From an uncultured Pelagibacteraceae bacterium (lineage in GTDB: Bacteria; Pseudomonadota; Alphaproteobacteria; Pelagibacterales; Pelagibacteraceae), in assembly GCA_902583295.1 (NCBI GenBank), contig CACHUY010000010.1, positions 1-41,720 of the forward strand: DNA of 41,720 nucleotides, written 5' to 3'. Within the stretch, counting starts at the first letter, position 1; each line of letters opens with the position of its first letter. Under the pieces are notes generated by a model. That model worked only from the letters and a program-made list of their open reading frames with translations. It made no database searches and was not told where the DNA came from. Below are positions 1-8,465 of this stretch, one piece after another. A program made the position numbers and the translations under genes.

Positions 1-1
1 G

Positions 2-358
2 ACTTTGTTTGTCTATATGCTTCAAAATCAAATCAATATAAAAAAATTAAAACCATTTGTGATTGGATTTATCTTCTTTTTCTTTTTGTCACCTGTACTT
101 TATGCTTACGTATCAATTTCAAAGGATGATAAGAGAACAGATTATCTAGGAAAAGAAATTGCTATCAAAACTCAATATGCTTGGGATCAGCAATTTGATT
201 CAAAAATAAATGTTGTTTTAGGAAATGAATGGAATGCTGGTAATTTATCTTACCATTTAAAATCAAGACCAGTTTGGCAGGGTTTTGTAGAGAGATCTAA
301 ACTAGATCAATTGAAAGATTATATGTGCCTTGATAATGTGTGTGTAGGCTCAAGATAG
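2..358 (+). CDS. C-terminal part of a membrane glycosyltransferase (GT39/ArnT-like), truncated by window edge
   Basis: The reading frame is open to the left edge, so only the C-terminal end is visible; the first ATG at base 5 is probably internal. The visible part has one strong hydrophobic segment (about residues 17-36 from that ATG), then a soluble tail containing YAWDQQFDSKI and GNLSYHLKSRPVW. This resembles the tail of polytopic dolichyl-phosphate-mannose-type or ArnT-type glycosyltransferases that transfer sugars from lipid carriers at the membrane. It ends 3 nt before a GT2 glycosyltransferase, a common pairing for surface-glycan synthesis. The family call is an inference from the fragment and its neighbour. 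Confidence 0.5.
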   Translation, partial: TLFVYMLQNQINIKKLKPFVIGFIFFFFLSPVLYAYVSISKDDKRTDYLGKEIAIKTQYAWDQQFDSKINVVLGNEWNAGNLSYHLKSRPVWQGFVERSKLDQLKDYMCLDNVCVGSR

Positions 359-361
359 TTT

Positions 362-1234
362 ATGAAAAAGTATACAATTTTAATTCCTATTTATAACGAT
401 AGAGAGTCGTTGACTAAATTAATTGAAAATATTAATGGAGAGCTAAATAGCGTAAATGCCGAAGTATCAATTTTAGTAATAAATGACGCCTCATCACAAC
501 AAATTGTAGATACTTATTCAAATCTAGAAAATATCCGCTCTTTTGAAATCATTAACATGAAACAAAACAGAGGACATGCAAGGTGTATTGCATCTGGATT
601 AAAATATATTTATGAAAAAAAAGAATTTGATTATGTAATTCCAATGGATGGCGATGGAGAAGATAGACCTGAAGAGATTAAAAACTTCATTGAACTTTCT
701 GAACAAGCAGGAGAACAATCTATAGTAGGAGAGAGAGTGAAGCGGTCAGAGGGATTATTATTTCAAATATGTTATAAATTTCACAAGTTTTTAACTTTAG
801 CATTTACAGGTCAGTCAATTAAATTTGGAAATTATAGTTGTCTATCAAAATCAACAATTGAAAAAATGTTAAAGGAAAAGGCTACTTGGAGTAGCTTTTC
901 TGGATCATTAAGAAAAGTAGAAAAAGATTTAGTATCTTCACCCTCTATTAGAGGTATTAGGTATTTTGGACCCTCACAAATGAGTTTTTTTAATTTATTA
1001 AAACATTCTCTGTCAATTATTAGTGTTTATAGAAAAACCGTCTTAATCCGTTCTGCTTTGTTTATTGTTTTCTATATTTTGCTAATCAAAAGTAATGCCT
1101 CAGTTATTACTTCTTTGCCTTTAGTTTTGTTGCTTATAATGATCTATTCAATTTCTAGTTTAGCTCTAAGAGAAAATATTGATGAATTTAATAATTGTTT
1201 AACAAATATAAACGATATTGAGATTATAAAATAA
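362..1234 (+). CDS. Family 2 glycosyltransferase (dolichol-phosphate-mannose-synthase-like)
   Basis: A GT-A fold glycosyltransferase of 290 residues. The N-terminus has the classic TILIPIYNDRESL opening, VLVIND-type strand (ILVINDASS, about 37-45), QNRGHARCIASG near 68-79, and the DxD-type metal and nucleotide-sugar site MDGDGEDRPEEI near 95-106. Two hydrophobic segments at about 225-270 anchor it to the membrane. Such enzymes usually load a sugar onto undecaprenyl or dolichyl phosphate for a GT39-type partner, which matches the gene ending 3 nt upstream. The donor and acceptor cannot be told from sequence. The family is secure; the pathway is inferred. Confidence 0.85.
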   Translation: MKKYTILIPIYNDRESLTKLIENINGELNSVNAEVSILVINDASSQQIVDTYSNLENIRSFEIINMKQNRGHARCIASGLKYIYEKKEFDYVIPMDGDGEDRPEEIKNFIELSEQAGEQSIVGERVKRSEGLLFQICYKFHKFLTLAFTGQSIKFGNYSCLSKSTIEKMLKEKATWSSFSGSLRKVEKDLVSSPSIRGIRYFGPSQMSFFNLLKHSLSIISVYRKTVLIRSALFIVFYILLIKSNASVITSLPLVLLLIMIYSISSLALRENIDEFNNCLTNINDIEIIK

Positions 1235-1252
1235 TTTTTATATATTTTATTT

Positions 1253-2692
1253 ATGAAAAACTTTTTTAGGAAAGTTGCATTTGGAATAGGACCTAAAGAG
1301 GAAGTTCCTTTAGATCCTTTAAACTGGGCTTTAAATCAAGTTAATGAAATTCCAGATTTATCTTGGCAAGGTAAAATATATTCAGAAAAAGAATTGCGTA
1401 AACATTATAGAGACTACGTTTACAATGACAGAAAAGTTTTAAGAAAAAAATATAAAGACGATAAAACTCTTTATAAAACTTACAAAGACTTACTAAGACA
1501 CGAAACGGGACAGAAGTTTTGGGAGTCGTTAGAAATATCAATAAGACATAATGAAGGAATAAATAGCCAACACCCTGTACTTGCGAAACTTTGGATGTTC
1601 TGGGGAAATTTTTTTGCAATCAGTGAAAAAGATTTTCTAGCCAATTATTCTACAGGTCCATATCAACGAGAGATTATTCGACCTAATTTAAATCAAACAT
1701 TTGAAAAAATGGTTTATGATGTAACCACCTCGTGGGCGATGATCCATCATTTAGATAATAGCGAAAATGCAGGACCAAAGAGTGTCACTGCTGGTCAAGA
1801 GTGGAGAAGAAGAAAAAAAGAACCTGCTACTATTAATGAAAATCATGCAAGAGAATTGTTAGAACTTCATACAGTTTCTCCTAAAGCTGGTTATACACAA
1901 GAGGATGTTATTCAGCTTGCATACATTATGACAGGCTGGCAACAAAGATGGAGCAAATCAAAATTAGAAACGGGGAATGTTTGGTTTAATAGTGAATATC
2001 ATCAGCCAGGTAAAAAAAATGTTTTAGGAAAAGAATATAAAAAGGGCAAGAAAAGCTTAGCAGTAGTTATAAAAGATTTAGTAAATCATCCAAATTGCAG
2101 AGATTTTGTTGCAGATAGACTGTGTAAATTTTTGATTACTGATGAACCAACAAAGCAAATGAAACAACCTATTATTGATGCTTTTAAAAAGTCTGATGGA
2201 TTTCTTCCTGAAATACATAAAGCAGCAATTAAAGTTGCATTTGAAAATAATAATAAATTCAAAAAGTTTCAAACTCCTGAAAATTGGTTTATCCAGATTG
2301 CTAAAATAGGAGATTTGGAGTGGCCCCCATCACATAAAAGGATGGAGACATATGAATTAGGTTCAAGGCCATCAAAAAAACAAAGAACTCCAGAAAAAAT
2401 CCTTAGAAGAATTGGCCATCATCCTTATAGAGCTAAACAGCCCAATGGTTGGTCAGATCTTTCACCTGATTGGATGTCTCCAGAGCTATTAATAAGAAGA
2501 CTAGTTTATGCTGACAGAAGTTATAAATTTTCTAAACCAGAAAATGATAACAAGGAGTTTTATGAGAGGATTGTTACTAAGAATTTTGATCAACCAGATA
2601 AAATACTAAAATATCTATTTAAAAATATGGTAAATCGAAAAAGTGAAAGAAATGTGTTGTTATTCAATCACCCGGAGTTTTTAAAAGCATGA
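1253..2692 (+). CDS. DUF1800 family protein
   Basis: A 479-residue protein recognised as DUF1800 by the sequence ENHARELLELHTV (about 196-208) followed by GYTQEDVIQLAYIMTGW and the ending NRKSERNVLLFNHPEFLKA. Members are of unknown biochemical function and are nearly always encoded next to a DUF1501 protein, as here: the stop overlaps the DUF1501 start by 4 nt (ATGA), so the two are probably translationally coupled. I see no signal peptide; the N-terminus (MKNFFRKVAFGIGPKEE) is charged and not followed by a long hydrophobic stretch. It may reach its site with its Tat-exported partner or stay cytoplasmic. Family call confident, function unknown. Confidence 0.85.
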   Translation: MKNFFRKVAFGIGPKEEVPLDPLNWALNQVNEIPDLSWQGKIYSEKELRKHYRDYVYNDRKVLRKKYKDDKTLYKTYKDLLRHETGQKFWESLEISIRHNEGINSQHPVLAKLWMFWGNFFAISEKDFLANYSTGPYQREIIRPNLNQTFEKMVYDVTTSWAMIHHLDNSENAGPKSVTAGQEWRRRKKEPATINENHARELLELHTVSPKAGYTQEDVIQLAYIMTGWQQRWSKSKLETGNVWFNSEYHQPGKKNVLGKEYKKGKKSLAVVIKDLVNHPNCRDFVADRLCKFLITDEPTKQMKQPIIDAFKKSDGFLPEIHKAAIKVAFENNNKFKKFQTPENWFIQIAKIGDLEWPPSHKRMETYELGSRPSKKQRTPEKILRRIGHHPYRAKQPNGWSDLSPDWMSPELLIRRLVYADRSYKFSKPENDNKEFYERIVTKNFDQPDKILKYLFKNMVNRKSERNVLLFNHPEFLKA

Positions 2693-3840
2693 AGATAAAT
2701 AGAAGAGATTTTTTAAAAACAACAGCATTAACATCATTGTATTTTGCTGGGTTTGGTGCACCAACGTTAGCTAGCAATGGTCCTAAAAAGAATTTAATAG
2801 TTATTATGTTACGAGGTGGCATGGATGGCTTATGTGCTATTCCGATTAAAGGAGATAAAAACTTTGAAAAACTCAGAAGTAAAATTAATCTTGATCGAAC
2901 TTTAGCATTAACAACAGATTTTGACTTACACCCAGCTCTTAAGACATTTAAAAGACTTTGGGACGAAAATTTAAGTGCCGCCGTCCATGCAACAAATATT
3001 CCATACACAGGAAGATCTCACTTTGATGGCCAAAATCTAATGGAGTCAGGAGGGAAGGTACCTTACCAGGAAAAAACAGGTTGGCTTGGAAGAGGCATGA
3101 AAGTTGCTGGTCTAACAGGAAAAGGTTTGGCTCTTGCTTTACCTATGCCTTTACTTATTAGAGGGGTGCCCATGAATAATAATTACTTTCCGGTAGGTAA
3201 AAGACTCCCTAGCAGATCAACCTTAAGTCTTATTGAACAAGCCTATAAAGAACATGATGAAAAATTATTAGGTGAAAATTTAAATATAATTATGAATCGC
3301 GGTTTAAAAAACACTTCAAGTGACGATAGTTGGGTTCTTGCAAGTAATGCAGGTGTGGAACTATCAAAACCAAATGGGCCAAGAGTGGCTGTTTTCGAAG
3401 TAGATGGTTTTGATACTCATGCTGCACAAGGAGCAACAAACGGAGCACATGCAGATTGTCTTTCTGATTATGACAGAATAGTAAATGGTTTAAAACAATC
3501 AATGTCGAAAGAAGCATTTAATAATTCACTGATTGTAACATTAACGGAGTTTGGTAGAACTATTAAACAGAACAGCGGTAATGGAACTGAACATGGCTAT
3601 GGCTCAGCCGTTTTAATGGCAGGTGGATTGGTTAAAAAAGCTCAAGTACATGCAGATTGGCCTGGATTAAAAAGAAAAGAATTATTTGAAGGAAGAGATT
3701 TAAATTCCACTATTGATGCTAGATCAATTTACGCATCAGCAATGTCGACTGTATTTGATTTAGATTTCAAAGATATCCAAAAAGATGTTTTTTGGGGAGA
3801 GAATTTACAAAATTTATCTGATAAACTTTTTAAAGCTTAA
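2689..3840 (+). CDS. DUF1501 family protein with Tat signal peptide
   Basis: A 383-residue protein beginning MKINRRDFLKTTALTS, a twin-arginine (RRDFLK) signal followed by a hydrophobic stretch and a likely cut after about residue 29 (TLAS). This predicts folded export to the periplasm or surface. The body shows the DUF1501 pattern, a branch of the alkaline phosphatase/sulfatase-like fold: LIVIMLRGGMDGL near 35-47, HFDGQNLMESGG, VDGFDTHAAQG and TEFGRTIKQNSGNGTEHG. The His/Asp pattern suggests metal binding, but the substrate is unknown. It overlaps the DUF1800 gene by 4 nt. Its stop codon abuts the stop codon of umuC on the other strand with no spacer. Confidence 0.87.
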   Translation: MKINRRDFLKTTALTSLYFAGFGAPTLASNGPKKNLIVIMLRGGMDGLCAIPIKGDKNFEKLRSKINLDRTLALTTDFDLHPALKTFKRLWDENLSAAVHATNIPYTGRSHFDGQNLMESGGKVPYQEKTGWLGRGMKVAGLTGKGLALALPMPLLIRGVPMNNNYFPVGKRLPSRSTLSLIEQAYKEHDEKLLGENLNIIMNRGLKNTSSDDSWVLASNAGVELSKPNGPRVAVFEVDGFDTHAAQGATNGAHADCLSDYDRIVNGLKQSMSKEAFNNSLIVTLTEFGRTIKQNSGNGTEHGYGSAVLMAGGLVKKAQVHADWPGLKRKELFEGRDLNSTIDARSIYASAMSTVFDLDFKDIQKDVFWGENLQNLSDKLFKA

Positions 3841-5118
3841 TCAGGCCCTAATCGTTGGTAAACAATAAAAATCGGCTGTATCGATTTTAGAGGAATATTG
3901 CCTTCTCATGTTCCATTTTTTGTGAACTCCTGCACTTGCAACACTCAAAGTAGATCTTCCATATCGATGATTAGTGTTATCAATTGATCTCATCAGGCTA
4001 TTTATTTTTTCATCTTTTTCGGATTTGAATAGATTTGTTTTATCACTAGCATTAGATAATCCCGTAAGCATCACCCCTGCTTTTTGATAACGATATCCAT
4101 TTTTGAAAATTTTTTCTAATATTGAAACTGCTGTTTTTACAGTTTCAATACTATTATTTGTTGCAATTGGAAAATCAATAGTCTTTGCATTTGAGTAATA
4201 GCCAAAGTTTCTTTGAAATGGACTTGTTCTAATAAATACTGTGATTGCTTTTGCAACTAACGACTCTGATCTAATTTTTTCAGATGCGTTTAAACAATAA
4301 TTTGCAACTGCTTCTTTTAATTCTTGAAATGTTTCAATTCTTTTTCCAAATGACCTTGAAACTACACAACTTTTTCTTTTAGTGGTAGTGGTCTCTAAAC
4401 CTATACAAGGAACTCCTCTGAGCTCCATTGCTGTTCTCGAGCTTAGAACATTAGAAGATTTTTTGATCCATGTGTTAGATTTATTTTTTAATTGTTTAGC
4501 ATTATAAATTCCATGCTTTTGATAAAACTTAGTCAGTTGTCTGCCAACACCCCATACGTCATTAATTTCAACTTTTTCTAAAATAGGATCTAAATTTTCT
4601 ATACCAATTAAACTGGTAACTCCTGATTGTTTTTTCTTTGCAATATGATTTGCAATTTTACTTAAAGTTTTTGTTTTAGCAATCCCAATACTAGTTGGAA
4701 TACCCGTCCATTGTAAAACAGTTTCTCTAATTTCTTTACCAACTTTTTCTATATCTTGATCAGGAAAATTAGACAAATCCAAAAATGCTTCATCAATTGA
4801 ATAGACTTCGATTTCTGAATTAAATCTTTTAAGAGTTCGCATCACTCTTCTAGATAAATCCCCATACAAAGAATAATTTGAGGAAAAAACTTCAACTTTA
4901 TTTTTAATAATAATATCTTTGCCTTTAAAGTAGGGCTCACCCATTTTAATTCCTAAAGCTTTTGCTTCATTTGATCTTGCAATGATACAGCCATCATTAT
5001 TAGATAAAACAACAACTGGTTTTCTTCTTATTTTAGGATTGAATAATCTTTCACAAGAAACGTAAAAAGAATTACAATCAACTAATGCTATTTTTTTAGT
5101 ACGTAGAATGGATGACAT
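3841..5118 (-). CDS. umuC: DNA polymerase V catalytic subunit UmuC (Y-family)
   Basis: Translesion DNA polymerase of 425 residues, the usual UmuC length. Y-family motifs are visible: [16 protein letters not shown] near 11-26 (catalytic aspartate and steric gate region), [15 protein letters not shown], and [13 protein letters not shown] (about 100-112) with the catalytic SIDEAF acidic pair. Downstream come the [16 protein letters not shown] fingers/palm element and the DVWGVGR helix-hairpin-helix segment. With processed UmuD it forms Pol V, which copies past lesions during SOS. It overlaps umuD by 23 nt, so the pair is one transcription unit. Its stop directly abuts the convergent DUF1501 gene. 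Confidence 0.95.
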   Translation of the reverse strand: MSSILRTKKIALVDCNSFYVSCERLFNPKIRRKPVVVLSNNDGCIIARSNEAKALGIKMGEPYFKGKDIIIKNKVEVFSSNYSLYGDLSRRVMRTLKRFNSEIEVYSIDEAFLDLSNFPDQDIEKVGKEIRETVLQWTGIPTSIGIAKTKTLSKIANHIAKKKQSGVTSLIGIENLDPILEKVEINDVWGVGRQLTKFYQKHGIYNAKQLKNKSNTWIKKSSNVLSSRTAMELRGVPCIGLETTTTKRKSCVVSRSFGKRIETFQELKEAVANYCLNASEKIRSESLVAKAITVFIRTSPFQRNFGYYSNAKTIDFPIATNNSIETVKTAVSILEKIFKNGYRYQKAGVMLTGLSNASDKTNLFKSEKDEKINSLMRSIDNTNHRYGRSTLSVASAGVHKKWNMRRQYSSKIDTADFYCLPTIRA

Positions 5119-5491
5119 AAGTAACTACTCCCCAAATAAAAATATCCTGTTCTTCATTAATTAAAATTCTGTCAGCAAATTCTTTAGATCCAGAGGTTAA
5201 AAATTTTTTATCTCTCTCTTGAACCAAAGTTTTTACCACTAACTCATCGTGAACGTTTGCAATCACTGTTGAAAAGTTTTTTGGTTTCAAACTCTTATCA
5301 ACTACCAATAAATCTCCATCATTAATTCCAACATCAACCATTGATTTACCCTGAACTCTGATGATGAAAGTAGCTGGAACATTTCTTATTAAATGCATGT
5401 TCAGATCAATATCTTCTTCGATATAATCAGTGGCAGGAGAGGGAAAACCAGCACCTGCTTTATGTAGATAATAAGGGATTGTTAGCTTCAT
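5096..5491 (-). CDS. umuD: UmuD, LexA-like self-cleaving subunit of DNA polymerase V
   Basis: A 131-residue S24 peptidase-like protein. The region [17 protein letters not shown] matches the UmuD cleavage region. Self-cleavage would fall between Ala14 and Gly15, where the E. coli enzyme has Cys-Gly. The catalytic serine is Ser50 in VQGKSMVD and the lysine is Lys87 in ELVVKTL. RecA filaments stimulate cleavage to UmuD', the active Pol V subunit. The start codon lies directly beside a LexA-type operator (5492-5506) with a promoter just upstream, so SOS induction is expected. There is no clear Shine-Dalgarno sequence before the ATG. Confidence 0.94.
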   Translation of the reverse strand: MKLTIPYYLHKAGAGFPSPATDYIEEDIDLNMHLIRNVPATFIIRVQGKSMVDVGINDGDLLVVDKSLKPKNFSTVIANVHDELVVKTLVQERDKKFLTSGSKEFADRILINEEQDIFIWGVVTYVIHSTY

Positions 5492-5506
5492 GTTCTTGTT
5501 TTGTTC
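5492..5506 (-). promoter_or_regulatory. LexA operator (SOS box) of umuDC
   Basis: On the plus strand the bases read GTTC-TTGTTTT-GTTC, a perfect match to the GTTC-N7-GTTC SOS box known for alphaproteobacterial LexA (GAAC-N7-GAAC on the coding strand). The box touches the umuD start codon and would cover the transcription start predicted from the -10 element at 5510-5515, so bound LexA should block initiation. Confidence 0.8.
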
Positions 5507-5509
5507 TAA

Positions 5510-5538
5510 TTTATAGACTATTTATACAATACACTCAA
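5510..5538 (-). promoter_or_regulatory. umuDC promoter (-35 TTGAGT, -10 TATAAA)
   Basis: Reading the minus strand, TTGAGT (5538-5533) is followed by a 17-nt spacer and TATAAA (5515-5510). The start of transcription would fall at about 5503, inside the LexA box and roughly 12 nt before the umuD ATG. The spacing and hexamers fit a sigma-70 promoter; it has not been tested. Confidence 0.55.
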
Positions 5539-5562
5539 GAGGTTGTATTTTGAGTCTGAAAC

Positions 5563-5583
5563 TGAATCAAAAGTGAATCAAAA
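5563..5583 (+). repeat. Tandem TGAATCAAAA direct repeat, 11-bp period
   Basis: Two exact copies of TGAATCAAAA start at 5563 and 5574. A partial third (TGAAC at 5586) follows after 12 bp. The period is close to one helical turn, so proteins bound to successive copies would lie on the same DNA face. The repeats sit in the longest non-coding gap of the window (5492-5768), about 30 bp from a DnaA box. No function is known. Confidence 0.45.
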
Positions 5584-5613
5584 CGTGAACATCCAAACTA
5601 CATATTGGGGACT

Positions 5614-5622
5614 TGTGGATAA
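5614..5622 (-). promoter_or_regulatory. Consensus DnaA box
   Basis: TGTGGATAA on the plus strand is the exact complement of the DnaA box TTATCCACA. It lies between umuD and the GFA-fold gene, downstream of the 11-bp repeats and upstream of an A/T-only tract (about 5726-5755). Only one perfect box is seen, which is weak evidence for an origin. It may be a regulatory DnaA site or chance. Confidence 0.4.
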
Positions 5623-5768
5623 CGTTAACCAGAGATAGTTTAAATATAAGAATTTAGAGTCGTAGTTGTTTTCAGGTATTCTGGGAATTGTATTAGCTAT
5701 TGCGATAAAAGTAGATGAAATAAGTAAAATTTAAAAAAATAAAAAAAAAGTTAAATAAAGGAATACAA

Positions 5769-6134
5769 ATGAAAATATTAAAATGTCACTGTGGTTCTGT
5801 AGAGGCGGAAATTAATCTAGATGGAGACTTAGCCAAAGTAGTAAAATGTAATTGTTCTATTTGTAAAAGAAAAGGTGCAATTATGTCCATGGTAAAAAAT
5901 GAAGATTTCAAAATTATTAAAGGTGAAGATAAATTAAAACTTTATCAATTCCATTCTAAAATTGCGAAGCATTACTTTTGCTCTGACTGTGGAATTTATA
6001 CTCATCACAATCCAAGAATTAATCCAGCAATGACTGGTTTTAATGTTGGTTGTATTGATGAAATAGATACATTTGGATTAAATGAAGTTCCGGTAAATGA
6101 TGGACAAAATCATCCTTTAGATCAAAAAAAATAA
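5769..6134 (+). CDS. GFA/CENP-V domain zinc protein
   Basis: A 121-residue protein with the GFA (glutathione-dependent formaldehyde-activating enzyme) fold. Its zinc ligands are arranged in the family pattern: KCHCGSVE (residues 5-12), KCNCSICKR near 28-36 and YFCSDCGIYTHH near 75-86. The canonical enzyme binds S-hydroxymethylglutathione, but most short members have no proven reaction, so formaldehyde handling is only a possibility. AAAGGA about 7 nt upstream is a good ribosome site. The kinase-like gene follows after 4 nt. Confidence 0.85.
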   Translation: MKILKCHCGSVEAEINLDGDLAKVVKCNCSICKRKGAIMSMVKNEDFKIIKGEDKLKLYQFHSKIAKHYFCSDCGIYTHHNPRINPAMTGFNVGCIDEIDTFGLNEVPVNDGQNHPLDQKK

Positions 6135-6138
6135 TTTT

Positions 6139-7068
6139 ATGCAATTGGCGAGTCATTGTTTTAGTAAGGTAAAAAATGACTGTGTAAAATTTATTAAATC
6201 ACAAGAAACCACTACTGAGAAATTTAAAAATAAAGATAAGATGATTAAGTCTTTTTTGATTCCAATATGTTTTTGGATTGCAAAAAAAGCTAACAAGAAA
6301 AAACCTTATTTTGTAGGTTTGGCTGGAGGACAAGGAACAGGCAAAACAACAATTAGCTCAATTATTAAAATTATATTACAAAAATATTTCAAATTAAAAG
6401 TATTTAAAATTTCAATTGATGATTTTTATAAAACAAGAAAAGAAAGAACAAATTTATCAAAAAAAGTTCACCCAATGTTAATGACAAGAGGGGTGCCAGG
6501 AACCCATGATATCAAAATGATGTTAGATTTTTTTAAAAAAGTAAAAAATAAAAGATTTAAAAAATTGAAACTACCAAACTTTAACAAAGCTATAGACGAT
6601 AGATTTCCCAAGAAGAACTGGGACAGTATTAATGAACAGCCAGATATTATAATATTTGAGGGATGGTGTGTTGGTGCTAGGGCAGAGATAAATAAAACAT
6701 TAAAAAAACCAATTAATTCTCTTGAAAAAACTAATGATCAATATCTAATTTGGAGAAAACACGTAAATCAACAATTAAAAACAAAGTATAAAAAGCTATA
6801 CTCACAGTTAAATTGTATGATCTATTTGAAAGCTAAAAGCTTCAGTTTGTTGCAAAAATGGCGATTAAAGCAGGAGCAAAAGCTTTGGTTGAAAACTAAG
6901 AGGAAACGTAGTCATAAAATAATGAGTAAAGTGGATGTAATTAATTTTATGCAAACTTATCAGAGAATTACCCAAAATATGTTTAAGAATATGCCTAAAT
7001 ATGCCTCAATAATTTTAAATTTAAATGATAACCATCAAATAAAATCTGCTGTATATAAAGCTAAATGA
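6139..7068 (+). CDS. P-loop kinase, D-glycerate 3-kinase-like
   Basis: A 309-residue P-loop kinase. The Walker A motif GGQGTGKT is at 63-70, followed by the phosphoribulokinase-like Asp block KISIDDFYKTRKER, the substrate loop HPMLMTRGVPGTHD, and IIFEGWCVGARA. The GVPGTHD and FEGWCVGAR signatures are shared with plant/fungal D-glycerate 3-kinase (GLYK) and its bacterial relatives. The expected reaction is ATP-dependent phosphorylation of D-glycerate to 3-phosphoglycerate; the substrate is not proven for the bacterial proteins. The first 55 residues are less conserved. It overlaps the next gene by 4 nt (ATGA). Confidence 0.72.
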   Translation: MQLASHCFSKVKNDCVKFIKSQETTTEKFKNKDKMIKSFLIPICFWIAKKANKKKPYFVGLAGGQGTGKTTISSIIKIILQKYFKLKVFKISIDDFYKTRKERTNLSKKVHPMLMTRGVPGTHDIKMMLDFFKKVKNKRFKKLKLPNFNKAIDDRFPKKNWDSINEQPDIIIFEGWCVGARAEINKTLKKPINSLEKTNDQYLIWRKHVNQQLKTKYKKLYSQLNCMIYLKAKSFSLLQKWRLKQEQKLWLKTKRKRSHKIMSKVDVINFMQTYQRITQNMFKNMPKYASIILNLNDNHQIKSAVYKAK

Positions 7069-8357
7069 AAAAAATATTAGTATTAATTAGTTTATCATTA
7101 TTTTGTTTTAGCAATGCATTTTCTGTCACCCTATATGATGCATTAAACCAAACTTACAAAAATAATATTCAATTAAATGCTGAAAGAGAAAATATTAAAG
7201 CCTCAGAAGAAGATGTAAATATTTCAAAAGCTGATTATAAACCCTCATTAACATTAAGTGGGTCTAAAAGTATTGAGGATACGAATAAGCTTACTAATCA
7301 AAGTGGAGGTGATGCAACTATCAGTGACGTTGATCCGTTTACAACTTCAATAAAATTAGAGCAAACAATTTTAGATTTTGGAAGAGATATAACTCTTCAA
7401 AAAAATATTACTGCTTTAGATTTAGCAAAAGCAAAATTAGTAAAAAAAGAACAAGACATCTTACATACAGCAATAGATGCATTCACAAACTTAATTTTAG
7501 CTAGAGAAACTCTTGATATCAATTCAAAAAATTTAAATTTACTAATTAGACAAGTAGAAAATGATAAAATTAGAAGAGATCGAGGTCAAATAACAAATAC
7601 TGATTTGGCACAATCAGAGTCTTCACTTGCAGGTGCCCAAGCTCAATTTGCTAAAGCAAAAAGTGATCTATTAATAAGTAAACTTAATTATGAAAATATA
7701 ATTGGTAAAATTAGTGATCCAAATCAATTGAAAAAAAATTCAAATGCAATTGTAGGTATTCCAAATACTCTTAGTGAAGCAATAAATCTTTCTAAACAAA
7801 ACAATCCTGATATTTTAATTGCAAAGCTTGATTTAGAAAAGTCTGAAAAAGATTTAGCAATATCAGAATCTGACTTAAAGCCTTCAGCATCCTTGTCTTT
7901 AGAAAGATCTTATTCAGATGACCTTACGTCAACTATTGATGAGCGAGAAAAAGATACTTTAAAAGCTACTTTAAGTTGGCCATTTTATTCTGGTGGAAAA
8001 AAAAGATCAACAATTAACAAAAACTCCAATTTAACCACTCGAAAAAGATTACTGTTAGATGATGCTGTTAGAACTAATGAAACTAATGTTGCTAGTGCAT
8101 GGTCAAGTCTGCAATCTTCAGAAAGTTTTTTAAGTTCTGTCAAAGTACAAGTCAGAGCATCTCAAATTGCATATGAGGGAGTTACTGCAGAGTACGAAAG
8201 AGGATCAAGAAATACTCTTGATGTTATCCAATCAAATGCATTATTACTCTCTGCTCAAATATCATTAGCAGACTCTGAGAAAAACTACCTGATGGCTCAA
8301 TATAATCTCTTAAAAGCAGTGGGGCTTTTAAATAGCCAATATCTAAATCTTAAGTAA
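7065..8357 (+). CDS. TolC-family outer-membrane efflux protein
   Basis: A 430-residue protein with an N-terminal signal peptide (hydrophobic residues 4-20, probable cut near SNAFS). The mature part opens TLYDALNQTYKNN, the standard TolC start, and consists of two similar halves rich in long amphipathic helices: LEQTILDFGRDITLQK in the first half and LSWPFYSGGKKRS in the second, with YERGSRNTLDVIQSNALL near the end. These are the TolC repeat signatures. It would form the trimeric outer-membrane duct for type I secretion or tripartite efflux. No inner-membrane pump gene is adjacent. It overlaps the kinase gene by 4 nt. Confidence 0.9.
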   Translation: MKKILVLISLSLFCFSNAFSVTLYDALNQTYKNNIQLNAERENIKASEEDVNISKADYKPSLTLSGSKSIEDTNKLTNQSGGDATISDVDPFTTSIKLEQTILDFGRDITLQKNITALDLAKAKLVKKEQDILHTAIDAFTNLILARETLDINSKNLNLLIRQVENDKIRRDRGQITNTDLAQSESSLAGAQAQFAKAKSDLLISKLNYENIIGKISDPNQLKKNSNAIVGIPNTLSEAINLSKQNNPDILIAKLDLEKSEKDLAISESDLKPSASLSLERSYSDDLTSTIDEREKDTLKATLSWPFYSGGKKRSTINKNSNLTTRKRLLLDDAVRTNETNVASAWSSLQSSESFLSSVKVQVRASQIAYEGVTAEYERGSRNTLDVIQSNALLLSAQISLADSEKNYLMAQYNLLKAVGLLNSQYLNLK

Positions 8358-8390
8358 TTATTTGACTTTTTGACCGGTAAAATAAACATA

Positions 8391-8418
8391 TTGCCAATGA
8401 GAACAAAATGTGTACATT
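8391..8418 (+). promoter_or_regulatory. Candidate recA promoter with SOS-like box in the spacer
   Basis: TTGCCA (8391-8396), a 16-nt spacer and TACATT (8413-8418) form a plausible sigma-70 promoter. Between and across them lies GAAC-AAAATGT-GTAC (8401-8415), one base away from the alphaproteobacterial GAAC-N7-GAAC LexA site. LexA bound there would occlude the promoter. The first half-site and following AAAA are the same as in the umuDC box read on its coding strand. A second possible -35, TTGACT at 8362-8367, lies farther upstream. Confidence 0.5.
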
Positions 8419-8465
8419 TAAATACATGATTCGAGTGTTAAAAAATTTAATAAAAGAGGCAAGTA

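Noticed and set aside
5666..5734. Short frame TTG...TAA of 22 codons (LFSGILGIVLAIAI then KVDEISKI) that resembles the end of a small membrane protein.
   Set aside because: Too short, no ribosome site, TTG start by default, and stops close upstream. It could be a relic of a decayed gene, but one frame of this length is expected by chance.
5492..5768. Chromosomal replication origin.
   Set aside because: Only one perfect DnaA box is seen and the neighbours are not typical origin genes; kept only as a weak finding on the repeats and box.
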